The translations under genes were made by a program, and so were the position numbers. Positions 32,035 to 41,695 of a DNA stretch of 64,000 nt are shown piece after piece. Location of the stretch: contig JACKIM010000001.1 in NCBI GenBank assembly GCA_020638465.1, positions 1,455,501-1,519,500 of the forward strand, given 5' to 3'. This DNA is from Geminicoccaceae bacterium. GTDB taxonomy: Bacteria; Pseudomonadota; Alphaproteobacteria; Geminicoccales; Geminicoccaceae. Within the stretch, counting starts at the first letter, position 1. The number at the start of each line of letters is the position of its first letter. The notes below the pieces were generated by a model, which was not told the DNA's origin, ran no database searches, and saw only the letters and a program-made list of their open reading frames with translations.

Positions 32035-32053
32035 GGGCAGGAAAACCCTGCCC
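32035..32053 (-). terminator. Hairpin downstream of the FMN reductase
   Basis: GGGCAGG and CCTGCCC (32035-32041 and 32047-32053) form a 7-bp stem with a 5-base loop 72 bases past the stop of the leftward FMN reductase gene. There is no T run directly after it, so termination is only suggested. Confidence 0.35.
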
Positions 32054-32124
32054 CGATGGGTGTACCGGAGGCTCCAACTCCTGAGGCTGAGACAGTGGGG
32101 AGCAGCACGGGATTGCCGGTCGGG

Positions 32125-32697
32125 TCAGGCGGATAGCCTGCTGACCTGGACGAGGGCCCTTGCCATGTCCCCGATCATGTTCCCCATGGTGGGATCGTTG
32201 AACGATCCATCTTCGCCAAGCACTTCGTAGACATTGCCAACTGCAACCTGTTGCGGAATGACGAGCACTCCCAGATTGACCAGTATCTGGCGCAGATGGA
32301 CGAGGCCGCGCATGCCGCCGAACTTGCCGCCCGATGCGCTGACGATGGCAGCTGTCTTGCCAGCATAGGCCACCAGAGGTGCCGGATCATCGGTTTCCCT
32401 GCGGGAACACCAGTCCAGGGTGTTCTTCAGCAGTGGCGTGAATCCGCCATTGTACTCGGGCGATCCGATGAGGAGACCGTCATGTTCGGCCATCAGCCTC
32501 TTGAGGCGCCGGGCGCCCTCGGGCACGCCGTCGCGTTCCTCAAGATCGCCGTTGTACAGCGGCATCTCGTAATCCTTGAGATCAACCGGGGTGACATGCG
32601 CACCCTCGGCTTCAAGCAGCGGCACGATGGCCTCGACCAGTCTGCGATTGATTGATCCGGCTCGCGTGCTTCCGGCAAAGGCCAGAATCTTCGGCAT
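32125..32697 (-). CDS. NADPH-dependent FMN reductase family protein
   Basis: A 190-residue flavodoxin-fold protein. AGSTRAGSINRRL near the N-terminus binds the FMN phosphate and PEYNGGFTPLLKNTLDW near residue 83 is the other family signature; SASGGKFGG follows. Members reduce FMN, quinones, azo compounds or chromate. AAGGAGGAT lies 6 bases before the ATG at 32697; the frame extends upstream without homology. It follows the two solute-binding protein genes at 146 bases, probably as a separate unit. The physiological acceptor is unknown. Confidence 0.88.
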   Translation of the reverse strand: MPKILAFAGSTRAGSINRRLVEAIVPLLEAEGAHVTPVDLKDYEMPLYNGDLEERDGVPEGARRLKRLMAEHDGLLIGSPEYNGGFTPLLKNTLDWCSRRETDDPAPLVAYAGKTAAIVSASGGKFGGMRGLVHLRQILVNLGVLVIPQQVAVGNVYEVLGEDGSFNDPTMGNMIGDMARALVQVSRLSA

Positions 32698-32843
32698 CCC
32701 ATCCTCCTTCGGCAATTCCTGCCAGAAACGTAGGAGCCGGCTGACGTGTTTGCGATGTCCGTTACGCGAACAATATGTTGCCAGTGAAAGAAAAAAGGGA
32801 TGCGCAGGCACGATTTCCACGCGCATCCCCGGTTCAGTCAAGG

Positions 32844-34418
32844 TCAGGCGAACCACCAGCGCTCGACGCATTTCTGCCCGTCGAGATCCCAGTTGCTGCC
32901 CATTTGCTCGTCGTGGGCGATCTTGCTCGAATGGGCGAACACGTAGTTGGCGAACATCGAGCAGACGAGTCCCCCATCGTCGCGCAGGATTGCCTGCATC
33001 TCATAATACATGTCGCGACGACGCGCTTCATCGAGCTCGGAACGGGCTTCGTGCAGCAGCGTATCGAAACGCTCGTTCGACCAGAAGGTGTCGTTCCATG
33101 CCACTCCGGTTTCGTACGCGGTCGAGAACATCCAGTCCTCGGTGGGACGGCCACCCCAGTAACAGGCGCACCAGGGTTTCTTCATCCACACATTCGACCA
33201 GTAGCCGTCGTTCGGTTCACGGACGATATTGATGTCGATGCCGGCGGGCGCCGCATGTTCGCGATAGAGCGTGGCGGCGTCGACAGCCCCGGCGAAGGCG
33301 GCATCCGCCGCGGACAGGTTGACTGTCAAATTGGTCAGTCCTGCTTCCTTGAGGTAGAATTTCGCCTTGTCCGGATCGTAATGCGTCTGTTCCAGTTCAC
33401 CATTGTGGAAGCGCATCGTGGGTGCGATCGGGTGATCGTTCCCGACGACTCCGTGCCCACGCAACACGGTCTCCACCAGCGCTTCCCGGTTCAGGCCCCA
33501 CTTCAGCGCCCGACGGACATTGGCATTGTCGAACGGAGCCGTGTCGGTCCGCATGGGGAAGGTATAGTGGCGCGTGCCGGTCGTTTCCTGCACCTTCACA
33601 TTCGGATTGCGCTTGAGGAGGTGTACCGTTTTCAGGTCGCAGCGATCCATCACGTCGATTTCGCCCGTGGACAACGCATTGGTGCGGGCTGTGACGTCGA
33701 TGATCGACAGGATCTCCACCTCGTCGAAATGAGCGCGGTTCTTCTTGTGGTAATTGGGGAATTTCTTGAAAAGGCCACGAACGCCAGGCTCGAAACTGTC
33801 CAGCACGTAGGGTCCGCAGCCGATGCCGGAAAGGTCAGGCTTGCCATCGACGGCCGGCATGATCGGCAGGTGGTAATCGGAGACGATATAGGGGAAATCG
33901 GCATTCCCGCCATCGAGCACGAAGCGGACGGTGCGGTCGTCAACCTTCACGATCTCCTTGATGGGGGCCACGATCGGCTTGGCCGCCGATTTGCTGTCCT
34001 CTCCCCGGTGATGGTTGAAGGACACGACCACATCGTCAGCCGTGACCGATTTCCCGTTGTGAAACTCCAGCCCATCCTTGAGTTTGAATGTCCACTCCGC
34101 AGCATCGTCGCTGGCTTCCCAAGTCTCGGCCAGCTCCGGCACCAGCGTGTCGTTTTCATCCACCTCGGTGAGATAGTTGTGGATGGTGTAGGTGAGCTGC
34201 AACATGTAGCCGTTTTCGAAGGTCGCAGGGTCGAGCGTGTCGGTGGTCGACCCGTGGCCCATGCCGATGCGGAACCGGCCGCCCTGATTCGGCTCCGCCC
34301 GGACGGCACGCGGCAGGCTGACGGCGATGCCGAGCGCACTGGCACCAGCCAGGAATTCACGTCGCCCGATACGGCCCCGATGCAGCGAATCGAGGAGATG
34401 ATCATAGGACAGGGTCAT
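32844..34418 (-). CDS. ABC transporter substrate-binding protein, family 5 (Tat-exported)
   Basis: A 524-residue periplasmic binding protein of the peptide/nickel (SBP_bac_5) family. The N-terminus has a twin-arginine signal, GRREFLAGASALG, cleaved probably after VRA near residue 41. The domain shows LAETWEASDDAAEWTFKL and LKDGLEFHNGKSVTADDV, the typical SBP_bac_5 start, and continues to the C-terminus. No permease or ATPase of the Dpp/Opp type is adjacent. It is the second of two family-5 binding proteins in a row on this strand, separated from the first by 302 bases. The ligand may be a peptide, opine, or other organic compound. Confidence 0.88.
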   Translation of the reverse strand: MTLSYDHLLDSLHRGRIGRREFLAGASALGIAVSLPRAVRAEPNQGGRFRIGMGHGSTTDTLDPATFENGYMLQLTYTIHNYLTEVDENDTLVPELAETWEASDDAAEWTFKLKDGLEFHNGKSVTADDVVVSFNHHRGEDSKSAAKPIVAPIKEIVKVDDRTVRFVLDGGNADFPYIVSDYHLPIMPAVDGKPDLSGIGCGPYVLDSFEPGVRGLFKKFPNYHKKNRAHFDEVEILSIIDVTARTNALSTGEIDVMDRCDLKTVHLLKRNPNVKVQETTGTRHYTFPMRTDTAPFDNANVRRALKWGLNREALVETVLRGHGVVGNDHPIAPTMRFHNGELEQTHYDPDKAKFYLKEAGLTNLTVNLSAADAAFAGAVDAATLYREHAAPAGIDINIVREPNDGYWSNVWMKKPWCACYWGGRPTEDWMFSTAYETGVAWNDTFWSNERFDTLLHEARSELDEARRRDMYYEMQAILRDDGGLVCSMFANYVFAHSSKIAHDEQMGSNWDLDGQKCVERWWFA

Positions 34419-34720
34419 GTTTTTGCCTCCTTTGATTGTACCTGCATCTCGTCAAGCCATTGAAACAACGACTTTCGAGCCGCAATTTGGCAGTTTGATG
34501 GCAGGAACTTAGCCACAGGGAGAAATAAGGCAAGGCGCACAACCCCAAATGACCGGAGACCCACCGCGGATTCGGGCAGGTTGTGTGTCCATCAGAGCGC
34601 TTCCCGATCAGGTGCGATCGGTCTGACGCTCCATCCCGTTGTTTCGCCGCATTTCCTTGCCGCTCATGTGTTTTGTCTGAGCGGGAAAAGCTTGTCGTTG
34701 AGAGTCGGCCGAAGTCCGGT
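34419..34720. other. Intergenic region between two binding-protein genes
   Basis: No gene is visible in 302 bases. A 7-bp stem (CCGCTCA at 34660-34666, TGAGCGG at 34678-34684, 11-base loop) lies 37 bases past the stop of the 34721-36370 gene and may end its transcript. The part next to 34418 should hold the promoter of the downstream gene, but I see no clear boxes. Confidence 0.4.
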
Positions 34721-36370
34721 TCATTCCTCTACCCTCCAGTCCTCGACCTGAAGGGTGACGGGAGCGAGGTGGCCGGTGGGAGTGATGTTCTTAATCCACC
34801 GGGGCCAGATGTGGGCATCCGAGCGAAAATACAAAGGGATGGCGGGCAGGTCTTCGGCGTAGATGCGCTGGAGTTCGTGCCACATTTTCGCGCGCGAAGG
34901 ACGGTCGAGTTCGACCTCGATGGCGTCGATCAGTTCGTCCATGCGCGGATTGGCATAGCCCGTGTAGTTCTGTCCGGACCAGCCATTGGCCTCGCTCGGG
35001 ATCTCGTCGGAGTGCAGGGTCGAGCGTGGTACGTTTTCCGGAGGTGAAATCCAGGCGAACATCGCCATGTGGGGAAAGGCGCGCCTGCTTACAGTCTGCC
35101 CGAAGAAGACCCGTGCCGGCTCGTTCTTGATGGAGACGGCGATGCCAAGCGGCTTCCACATGCTCTGCAGCACCTGCTCCACCAGTTCACGGGTACGGTT
35201 GCCCGCAGTGGTCATGAGCGTAAACCGCAGGGCTTCGCCTTGCGCGTTGTGACGCACACCGTCATGCATGACGTTCCAGCCGGCCTGGTCCAGCAAGCTG
35301 GCGGCGGCTATCGGGTCATAGGCGTATTTGGGCACGTTCTGATCGTAAACCCAGTCCAGTGGATTGATACTGGTATCGGCCACCGGCTGTCGTCCGGCGA
35401 ACAGTTGCTGGCTCAGCGCTTCCCGGTCGATGCCAAGGACCAGTGCGTGGCGGACCCGGACGTCGGCGAGGATCGGATTGTCGAGCATCAGGTCGATATG
35501 CTCATAGACCAGTCCCGGCTTGTAAAATACCTGCCATTCCTGTCCGTGACGTTCATCGAAGGCCAGGGCCTGATCGAGGGAAAGGCCGAGGGAGCCCTCG
35601 ATCATGTCGATTTCCCCGGAAAGGAGATTGGCTTCAAGTGCCGCTGTGTTTTCAATGGTCTTCACGACGATTTCATCAAAGTCAGGCGTCTTTCCCCACC
35701 AATAGGGATTGCGGCGCATGACGACATGACTGCCATTGACGACTTCGGCGATGACATAGGGGCCGAGCCACAGTCCTTCATGGGTGGTATCGCTCTCGTA
35801 GAGCGAGCGGTTGCGATAGGTTGCGGGATCGGCCTCGAAGATCTCGCGTTCGAGATGGGCCGGCAGCAGGCGAAAATCGTCTATGCCCTGATAGTCGAAG
35901 GTGAGCTTTGAGATCGTGAGCGTGAATGTCTTGTCGTCGACGACTTCGATATCGGTGATGCGGCGGTAGAGTTCGGCGTTGGAAACGCCGCTTTGCGGGT
36001 TGCTGCCGACCTCGCGGGTGAAGAGGACGTCCTGGGTCGTTACGGGCACGCCATCGCTCCAGCGGGCCTCGGCGGGGAGGGTGTAGGTGAGGCGGATGCC
36101 CTTGGTGCCGTCAGGGTTGTCGATCACCACCGCGTCGCCATCCTCGATCGAGGGCAGTTTGACGCAAAGATAGCATTGCAGCTCCCAGGCGGCATTGTCG
36201 CGGGTGATCGGGCGATGGGTGAGGCCATGGATATAGGATTTGGCCGCCATTGAATCGATGTTCGGATGGAAGGTCGAGGGAAACTGGGTGATGCCGATGA
36301 CCAGCCTGTCGCGGGCCGAGGCGGGCAGGGCAAGGGAGATGAGGGCCAGTACGAGCAGGAGTCGTTTCAT
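34721..36370 (-). CDS. ABC transporter substrate-binding protein, family 5 (Sec-exported)
   Basis: A 549-residue SBP_bac_5 protein. The N-terminus MKRLLLVLALISLALPASA is a Sec signal peptide cut near residue 20. VIGITQFPSTFHPNID opens the domain; LPAEARWSDGVPVTTQDV is the family signature. It diverges strongly from the neighbour at 32844. The ATG at 36370 fits the signal peptide; the frame extends 15 codons further without sense. It lies 79 bases downstream of the LivG gene on the same strand, so it may be the binding protein of that hybrid operon or an independent unit. Confidence 0.87.
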   Translation of the reverse strand: MKRLLLVLALISLALPASARDRLVIGITQFPSTFHPNIDSMAAKSYIHGLTHRPITRDNAAWELQCYLCVKLPSIEDGDAVVIDNPDGTKGIRLTYTLPAEARWSDGVPVTTQDVLFTREVGSNPQSGVSNAELYRRITDIEVVDDKTFTLTISKLTFDYQGIDDFRLLPAHLEREIFEADPATYRNRSLYESDTTHEGLWLGPYVIAEVVNGSHVVMRRNPYWWGKTPDFDEIVVKTIENTAALEANLLSGEIDMIEGSLGLSLDQALAFDERHGQEWQVFYKPGLVYEHIDLMLDNPILADVRVRHALVLGIDREALSQQLFAGRQPVADTSINPLDWVYDQNVPKYAYDPIAAASLLDQAGWNVMHDGVRHNAQGEALRFTLMTTAGNRTRELVEQVLQSMWKPLGIAVSIKNEPARVFFGQTVSRRAFPHMAMFAWISPPENVPRSTLHSDEIPSEANGWSGQNYTGYANPRMDELIDAIEVELDRPSRAKMWHELQRIYAEDLPAIPLYFRSDAHIWPRWIKNITPTGHLAPVTLQVEDWRVEE

Positions 36371-36449
36371 CGGAGATGCTCCACGTCCGGGACATGTTGC
36401 CGACCTGTAACTCAATCCGGGGGCATGTTGAAAGGTCCACCTGCCGGGC

Positions 36450-37199
36450 TCAGTCGTGATCGCTGCCCAGATAGATCTCCCGGACCATGCGATCGGCCCG
36501 GACTTCGGCGGGCGATCCGGTGGCGATCAGTTCGCCGCGCGCCAGTACGGTGATCCGGTCGCTGTGATTGAACACGACATCCATGTCATGCTCCGTGAAC
36601 AACACCCCGATTCCGCGTTGCTTGCAGAGGCGTGCGGTCATGGCCATCAGCTCCAGCCGTTCGCGCGGGGCCATGCCGGCGGTGGGCTCGTCCATGAGCA
36701 GCAGTTTGGGCGCATTGGCCATTGCGATGGCCAGTTCCACCCGCTTGAGGTCGCCATAGGCCAGCACCGAGCAGGCGCGGTTGGCATGTTCGGCTATGCC
36801 GACATCATCGAGCAGGCTGCGTGCCTCATCGACAAGCATCTGGCTGGCGCGACCCCGCAGCGAGCTGGTCAGGCGTCGGTATGACAACAGTGCCATCTGG
36901 ATATTCTCGATGACTGTCATCGAAGCAAAGGTGGCGGTGATCTGAAAGGTGCGGCCGACACCCAGGCGCGATATCCGTCGCGGTGGCCACCCGGTAATGT
37001 CCTTCCCGAGGAGATGGATGCTGCCGCGATCCGGTGTCAACTGGCCGCCAACCATGTTGAAACAGGTACTCTTGCCGGCGCCATTGGGACCGATCAGGGC
37101 CAGCAATTCGCCTGCGGCGAGGTCGATATCCACACCGTTGACCGCCTTTACTCCGCCGAACACCTTGGTAAGGCCGCGTACTTCGAGAAGATTGGTCAT
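36450..37199 (-). CDS. ABC transporter ATP-binding protein, LivG type
   Basis: A 249-residue ATPase of the branched-chain amino acid (HAAT) class. Walker A GPNGAGKST near residue 37, the Q-loop region FQITATFASMTVIENI, signature LAYGDLKRVELA, Walker B LLLMDEPTAGM and the switch histidine in FTEHDMDVVF are all present. Its ATG overlaps the stop of the fused permease (ATGA), so it is translationally coupled to it. A LivF partner, normally the next gene, is absent here; the next gene is a family-5 binding protein. Confidence 0.92.
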   Translation of the reverse strand: MTNLLEVRGLTKVFGGVKAVNGVDIDLAAGELLALIGPNGAGKSTCFNMVGGQLTPDRGSIHLLGKDITGWPPRRISRLGVGRTFQITATFASMTVIENIQMALLSYRRLTSSLRGRASQMLVDEARSLLDDVGIAEHANRACSVLAYGDLKRVELAIAMANAPKLLLMDEPTAGMAPRERLELMAMTARLCKQRGIGVLFTEHDMDVVFNHSDRITVLARGELIATGSPAEVRADRMVREIYLGSDHD

Positions 37200-39037
37200 G
37201 CCGATCGTCCGGGGCCGATCGTCCGGCGCAGATAGCCGACAATGCCCTGTGGGAAGGCCATCACCAGAAGGATGATGACCAGTCCCAGCAACAGCCGCCA
37301 CATGGCGATGCGTGCCAGCCAGTCATGCAGCGCCGTGAACACGCCGGCTCCCACCCACGGTCCCGACAGGGTCTGGATACCACCCATGAGCACCATCATC
37401 AGCGCGTCGAACGAGCGGGGAATGCCCATCTCATCCGGAAAGACGCTCCCCTTGGAGAAGGCAAACAGGGCACCGGCAAGGCCCGCCGCGGCACCGGCAA
37501 GGATGAAAGCCATCCATTGCTGTCGGGCAACGTCGATGCCGATGGCTTCGGCGCGCAGGATACTGTCCCGCCCCGCTCTCAGGGCGAAGCCGAACGGCGT
37601 GAAGACCATGTGCCGCAACAGTGCTATGGCAGCCACGGTCAGGGCCAGTGTGATATAGTAGAAGTCGAGTGGCGTCTTGGCCCATTCCGCCGGCCAGATG
37701 CCGAGCAGACCGTCGTCGCCGCCCGTGACCTCGGTCCATTGGAATGCCACCGACCAGCATATCTGCGCGAATGCCAGTGTCAGCATGGCGAAATAGACCC
37801 CGCGCAGGCGCACGCAGAACCAGCCGATCACCAGCGCCAGCATGGCGGCGGCCAGGGGGGCGGCGAACAGCGCGATCTCCATGCGTGCATCGAGCCAGGT
37901 CACGAGCAGGGCTGCTGCATAGGCTCCGCCACCGAAATATGCCGCATGGCCGAAGGAGACCATGCCGCCCGGTCCCATGATTGCATGTAAACTGGTAGCA
38001 AACAGTGCCATGATGAGAATTTCAGTCGTGACCACCAGAGTGAAGGGATCGGCGACCGACGGCAGGGCAATGAGGGCAACGACGATGCCGGTGAACAAGG
38101 CCCGAACCCACGGTCCGAGCGGCCGCAACGGTTCATCCGGTATCTCGTGAGAGGCTCCATGCGGGACTTCCGGCTTGCCCAGGAGACCCCACGGGCGAAA
38201 GATCAGCACGACGGCCATGACCAGGAACATCAGCACCAGTGTGCTTTCGGGGAACAACAGGATGCCGAAGGCGCGCAGCTCGCCGATGATGACCGATGCA
38301 AGAAATGCGCCCGTGATGCTGCCCATGCCGCCGATGACCGTCACGACAAAGACATCGGCAATGATGCCGAAGTCCATGAGCAGATTGGCCCCGCCCTTCG
38401 GCAGCTGGATGGCTCCGCCGAGCCCGGCGAGGCAGGATCCGAGGAAGAACACGGAGGTGAACAGCCAGCGCTGGTTGACGCCGAGAGCGCCGACCATTTC
38501 CCGGTCGGCGGTTGCTGCCCGAACGAGAATGCCCCAGCGTGTTGTCTTGAACAGAAGGTTGAGCAGGATGAGCACGACCGGGCTGATGACGATCAGCACG
38601 ATGTCGTAGAGCGGCATGCGCTCACCGAGAATGCCGATCGAACCCCTGAGCCCCAGTGCGCGCGGGCCGAGTTGGTCCTCGGCACCCCATATCCACAAGG
38701 CGGCATCCTGAATGACGAGAATGACGCCGAATGTTGCAAGCAGTTGAAACAGTTCCGGTGCACGGTAAATGCGCCTGAGAATGGTCATCTCGACAAGGAG
38801 GCCGATGCCCCCGACAGCCAGTGACGCGAGGATGATCGATGCCCAGAAGGGAACGACTCCGCGTGGCATCCAGTCGATCAGCGACAAGGCGATATAGGCA
38901 CCCAGCATGTAAAATGAACCATGAGCGAAGTTCACCACGCGGGTAACGCCAAAGATGATCGACAGTCCCGATGCGACAAGAAAGAGGGCGGCAGCACTCG
39001 AAAGACCGGTGAGAAACTGTACAAGGTAAAAGCTCAA
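37196..39037 (-). CDS. Fused LivH-LivM branched-chain-type ABC permease
   Basis: A 613-residue membrane protein. Residues 1-295 are a LivH-like permease (SGLSIIFGVTRVVNFAHGSFYMLG; GGMGSITGAFLAS), and residues about 305-613 a LivM-like permease (GGMVSFGHAAYFGGGAYAA; LRAGRDSILRAEAIGID; GGIQTLSGPWVGAG), joined by a short polar linker. Both halves keep the cytoplasmic loops that contact the ATPases. The gene lies 38 bases after the BMP-type ATPase and overlaps livG. Fused LivHM forms occur in some proteobacteria; the pairing with BMP components is the unusual part. Confidence 0.92.
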   Translation of the reverse strand: MSFYLVQFLTGLSSAAALFLVASGLSIIFGVTRVVNFAHGSFYMLGAYIALSLIDWMPRGVVPFWASIILASLAVGGIGLLVEMTILRRIYRAPELFQLLATFGVILVIQDAALWIWGAEDQLGPRALGLRGSIGILGERMPLYDIVLIVISPVVLILLNLLFKTTRWGILVRAATADREMVGALGVNQRWLFTSVFFLGSCLAGLGGAIQLPKGGANLLMDFGIIADVFVVTVIGGMGSITGAFLASVIIGELRAFGILLFPESTLVLMFLVMAVVLIFRPWGLLGKPEVPHGASHEIPDEPLRPLGPWVRALFTGIVVALIALPSVADPFTLVVTTEILIMALFATSLHAIMGPGGMVSFGHAAYFGGGAYAAALLVTWLDARMEIALFAAPLAAAMLALVIGWFCVRLRGVYFAMLTLAFAQICWSVAFQWTEVTGGDDGLLGIWPAEWAKTPLDFYYITLALTVAAIALLRHMVFTPFGFALRAGRDSILRAEAIGIDVARQQWMAFILAGAAAGLAGALFAFSKGSVFPDEMGIPRSFDALMMVLMGGIQTLSGPWVGAGVFTALHDWLARIAMWRLLLGLVIILLVMAFPQGIVGYLRRTIGPGRSA

Positions 39038-39075
39038 CGATCCGGTCCCGATTCGTTCAATGGGCGCTCAGGCAG

Positions 39076-40599
39076 TCATGCCGCGTTCTCGCGAACGCCG
39101 GCCATCAGCAGGCCGATGCGACGTTCGTCGGCCTCGTCCGCCGACAGTTCTCCGGTAATCATGCCGTCGAACATCACGATGATGCGATCGGCCAGTGAAC
39201 GGATCTCATCCAGTTCGACGGACACGACAAGGATGGCCTTGCCGGCATCGCGCATTTCGATGAGCCGTTTGTGGATAAACTCGATCGCGCCGATATCGAC
39301 TCCACGGGTCGGTTGCCCGACGAGGAGAAGTTGCGGGTCGTGTTCCATTTCACGCGCGAGCACGAGCTTTTGCTGGTTACCGCCGGAAAACGAGGTGGCT
39401 TCGAGAAGGGGATTGTCCGGACGGACATCGTAGCGGTTCATCCAGTCATGGCAAATGTGCTGGATATATCGCAACCGGAGGAAGCCGTGGCTGGAATAGT
39501 CCGGCTTGAGCTGGTAGCCGAGAATGGCGTTTTCATAGGCGCTGAAGCCCCGCACAAGGCCGCAGCGCAGCCGGTCCTCGGGTACATGTCCGAGTTTGCT
39601 GACCCGCGCCTGATGTGCGGAAACGACCGGCACGCCGTCGATCCGCACCGACCCTTTCGCCCCATGACGGATGCCGGAGACCGCGTCGAGCAACTCCGAC
39701 TGGCCATTGCCGGCGACCCCCGCAATGGCGACGATCTCGCCTGCGCGCACATCGAAGCTCACATTCTTGACACGGCGGACGCCCATCTCGTCGACGACAT
39801 CAAGGTCCTCCACTTCGAGGATTTTACGAGTCGGGGAGGGTGGTTTCTTGTCGACCCTCAACAGCACCTTGCGGCCGACCATCAGTTCGGCGAGTTCCTC
39901 CGTCGAGGTGTCGGACGTTCTGCGATGAGCAACCATCTCGCCCCGACGCATGACGCTTACCTGATCGGTCGCTGCCATGATCTCGCGCAGCTTGTGCGTG
40001 ATCAGCAGCACGGTACGGCCCTGGGAACGCAGGTTGTCGAGAATGCGGAAGAGATGGTCGGCTTCCTGCGGTGTCAGCACACCGGTGGGCTCGTCGAGGA
40101 TGAGAGTCCGTGCACCGCGGAACAGGGCCTTGAGGATCTCCACACGCTGCTGGATGCCGACGGGAAGATCTCCCACAACTGCATCGACATCGACCTCCAG
40201 CGCATAATCCTGCTCGAGACGGACCAGTTCGGCCCGAGCCCGTTCGGCTCCGGCCCTCAGGGTGAAGCCACCTTCCGCCCCCAGCAGGATATTCTCCAGC
40301 ACGGTAAAGGGCTCCACCAGCATGAAGTGCTGGTGGACCATGCCGATCCCGGAAGCGATGGCATCCTCCGGACGGGCGATCTTGCGGACCTTGCCGTCGA
40401 CGCTGACCGTGCCGCTATCGGCCTGATAGAAGCCATAGAGGATATTCATCAGCGTCGACTTGCCGGCACCATTCTCGCCGATAATGCCGTGAATGGTTCC
40501 GGCAGCAACCGTAAGGTCGATGTTCCTGTTGGCGTGATTGTTGCCGAAACTCTTGTTGACGCCGCGAAGTTCGACAGCTGCCGGCGTGCCCGCCTTCAT
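39076..40599 (-). CDS. Duplicated-ATPase subunit of a nucleoside/sugar-type ABC transporter (BMP class)
   Basis: A 507-residue protein with two ABC domains in one chain, as in RbsA, MglA and YufO. The first has GENGAGKSTLMNI (near residue 37) and VGIQQRVEILKAL; the second has the degenerate GVAGNGQSELL and the intact signature SGGNQQKLVLAREM. It begins 3 bases after the stop of the BMP-family binding protein gene, so they are co-translated. The YufP and YufQ permeases that normally follow are absent; the fused LivHM permease takes their place. Confidence 0.92.
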   Translation of the reverse strand: MKAGTPAAVELRGVNKSFGNNHANRNIDLTVAAGTIHGIIGENGAGKSTLMNILYGFYQADSGTVSVDGKVRKIARPEDAIASGIGMVHQHFMLVEPFTVLENILLGAEGGFTLRAGAERARAELVRLEQDYALEVDVDAVVGDLPVGIQQRVEILKALFRGARTLILDEPTGVLTPQEADHLFRILDNLRSQGRTVLLITHKLREIMAATDQVSVMRRGEMVAHRRTSDTSTEELAELMVGRKVLLRVDKKPPSPTRKILEVEDLDVVDEMGVRRVKNVSFDVRAGEIVAIAGVAGNGQSELLDAVSGIRHGAKGSVRIDGVPVVSAHQARVSKLGHVPEDRLRCGLVRGFSAYENAILGYQLKPDYSSHGFLRLRYIQHICHDWMNRYDVRPDNPLLEATSFSGGNQQKLVLAREMEHDPQLLLVGQPTRGVDIGAIEFIHKRLIEMRDAGKAILVVSVELDEIRSLADRIIVMFDGMITGELSADEADERRIGLLMAGVRENAA

Positions 40600-40602
40600 G
40601 GG

Positions 40603-41586
40603 TCAGTTCTGCGTCGAGTAGTAGTCCTCGACCTTGATGTCGCCGGCGATGATCGCGGCCTTCGTCTCTTCCAGCTTTGCTTCCATCTCCGGTGTGATCA
40701 GTTCGCGATTGTCGTCATCGAGCGCGTAACCGACTCCATCCTCAGCGAGGCCAAGATTCTGTGCCCCCGGCGTCCAGGTGCCGTCCATCGCATCCTTCAT
40801 TGCATTGTACACGGCAACATCGACACGCTTGACCATTGAGGTCAGCACGCTGCCCGGGTGCAGATGGTTCTGGTTGCTGTCCACGCCGATCGAAAGCTTG
40901 CCCTGGTCGGCGGCGGCCTGCAGCACACCGAGCCCGGTCGCTCCCGCAGCCGCATAGACGACGTCCGCTCCACGGTCGAACTGGCTTATGGCGAGTTCCG
41001 CCCCGCGCGCCGGATCGTTCCAGGCAGCTGGCGTGGTGCCGGTCATGTTGACGAAGATCTCGTCGTCGGGAGCGGTATATTTCACGCCTTGTTCATAACC
41101 GTAGGCAAAGTTGCGGATCAGGGGGATATCCATGCCGCCGACAAAACCGACCTTGCCGGTTTCGGAGGCGAGGGCTGCGGCCATGCCGACGAGAAACGAA
41201 CCTTCTTGCTCCTTGAATGTCACCGATTGCACATTGGGTTTGTCGACCACCATGTCGATGATGGTGAATTTCTTTTCCGGTTCCTCGTCGGCCACGGCTT
41301 CCAGCGGTGTGGCGAAACCGAAGCCGACCACTACGACAAGGTCGGCTCCCTTGCGAATCATGCGGCGCAAGGCCTGATCGCGCTGGGATTCATTGGTGAT
41401 CTCGAACTCCAGATAGTCGATGCCCGTTTCGGCCTTGAACTTTTCAGCTCCGTTGTAGGCGGCTTCGTTGAACGACTTGTCGAACTTGCCACCCATGTCG
41501 AAGATGATGGCAGGCGTGAAATCCGCCGCGTGGACACTGGTCGAAAGCATGAGACCGGCGGCAAGTGCCGCAAATGAACGAAGCAT
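40603..41586 (-). CDS. BMP (PnrA-like) family ABC transporter substrate-binding protein
   Basis: A 327-residue periplasmic or lipid-anchored binding protein of the basic membrane protein family, which usually binds purine nucleosides. A signal peptide ends at VHA near residue 20, without a lipobox cysteine. DMGGKFDKSFNEAAYNGAEK and GFVGGMDIPLIRNFAYGYEQG are the family motifs, and DVVYAAAGATGLGVLQAA lines the pocket. The ATG at 41586 fits the signal peptide. First gene of the hybrid operon. Confidence 0.92.
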   Translation of the reverse strand: MLRSFAALAAGLMLSTSVHAADFTPAIIFDMGGKFDKSFNEAAYNGAEKFKAETGIDYLEFEITNESQRDQALRRMIRKGADLVVVVGFGFATPLEAVADEEPEKKFTIIDMVVDKPNVQSVTFKEQEGSFLVGMAAALASETGKVGFVGGMDIPLIRNFAYGYEQGVKYTAPDDEIFVNMTGTTPAAWNDPARGAELAISQFDRGADVVYAAAGATGLGVLQAAADQGKLSIGVDSNQNHLHPGSVLTSMVKRVDVAVYNAMKDAMDGTWTPGAQNLGLAEDGVGYALDDDNRELITPEMEAKLEETKAAIIAGDIKVEDYYSTQN

Positions 41587-41695
41587 ATCGGGCGCTCCCG
41601 GCGTATTGATTGAGACCTCGTCAAGCCTAGGTGCGCTCCCGCCAATTGCAAGGAGGATTCGCGGCCTGTACCGGTCGGCCGGAGTGTCGCGCGGT

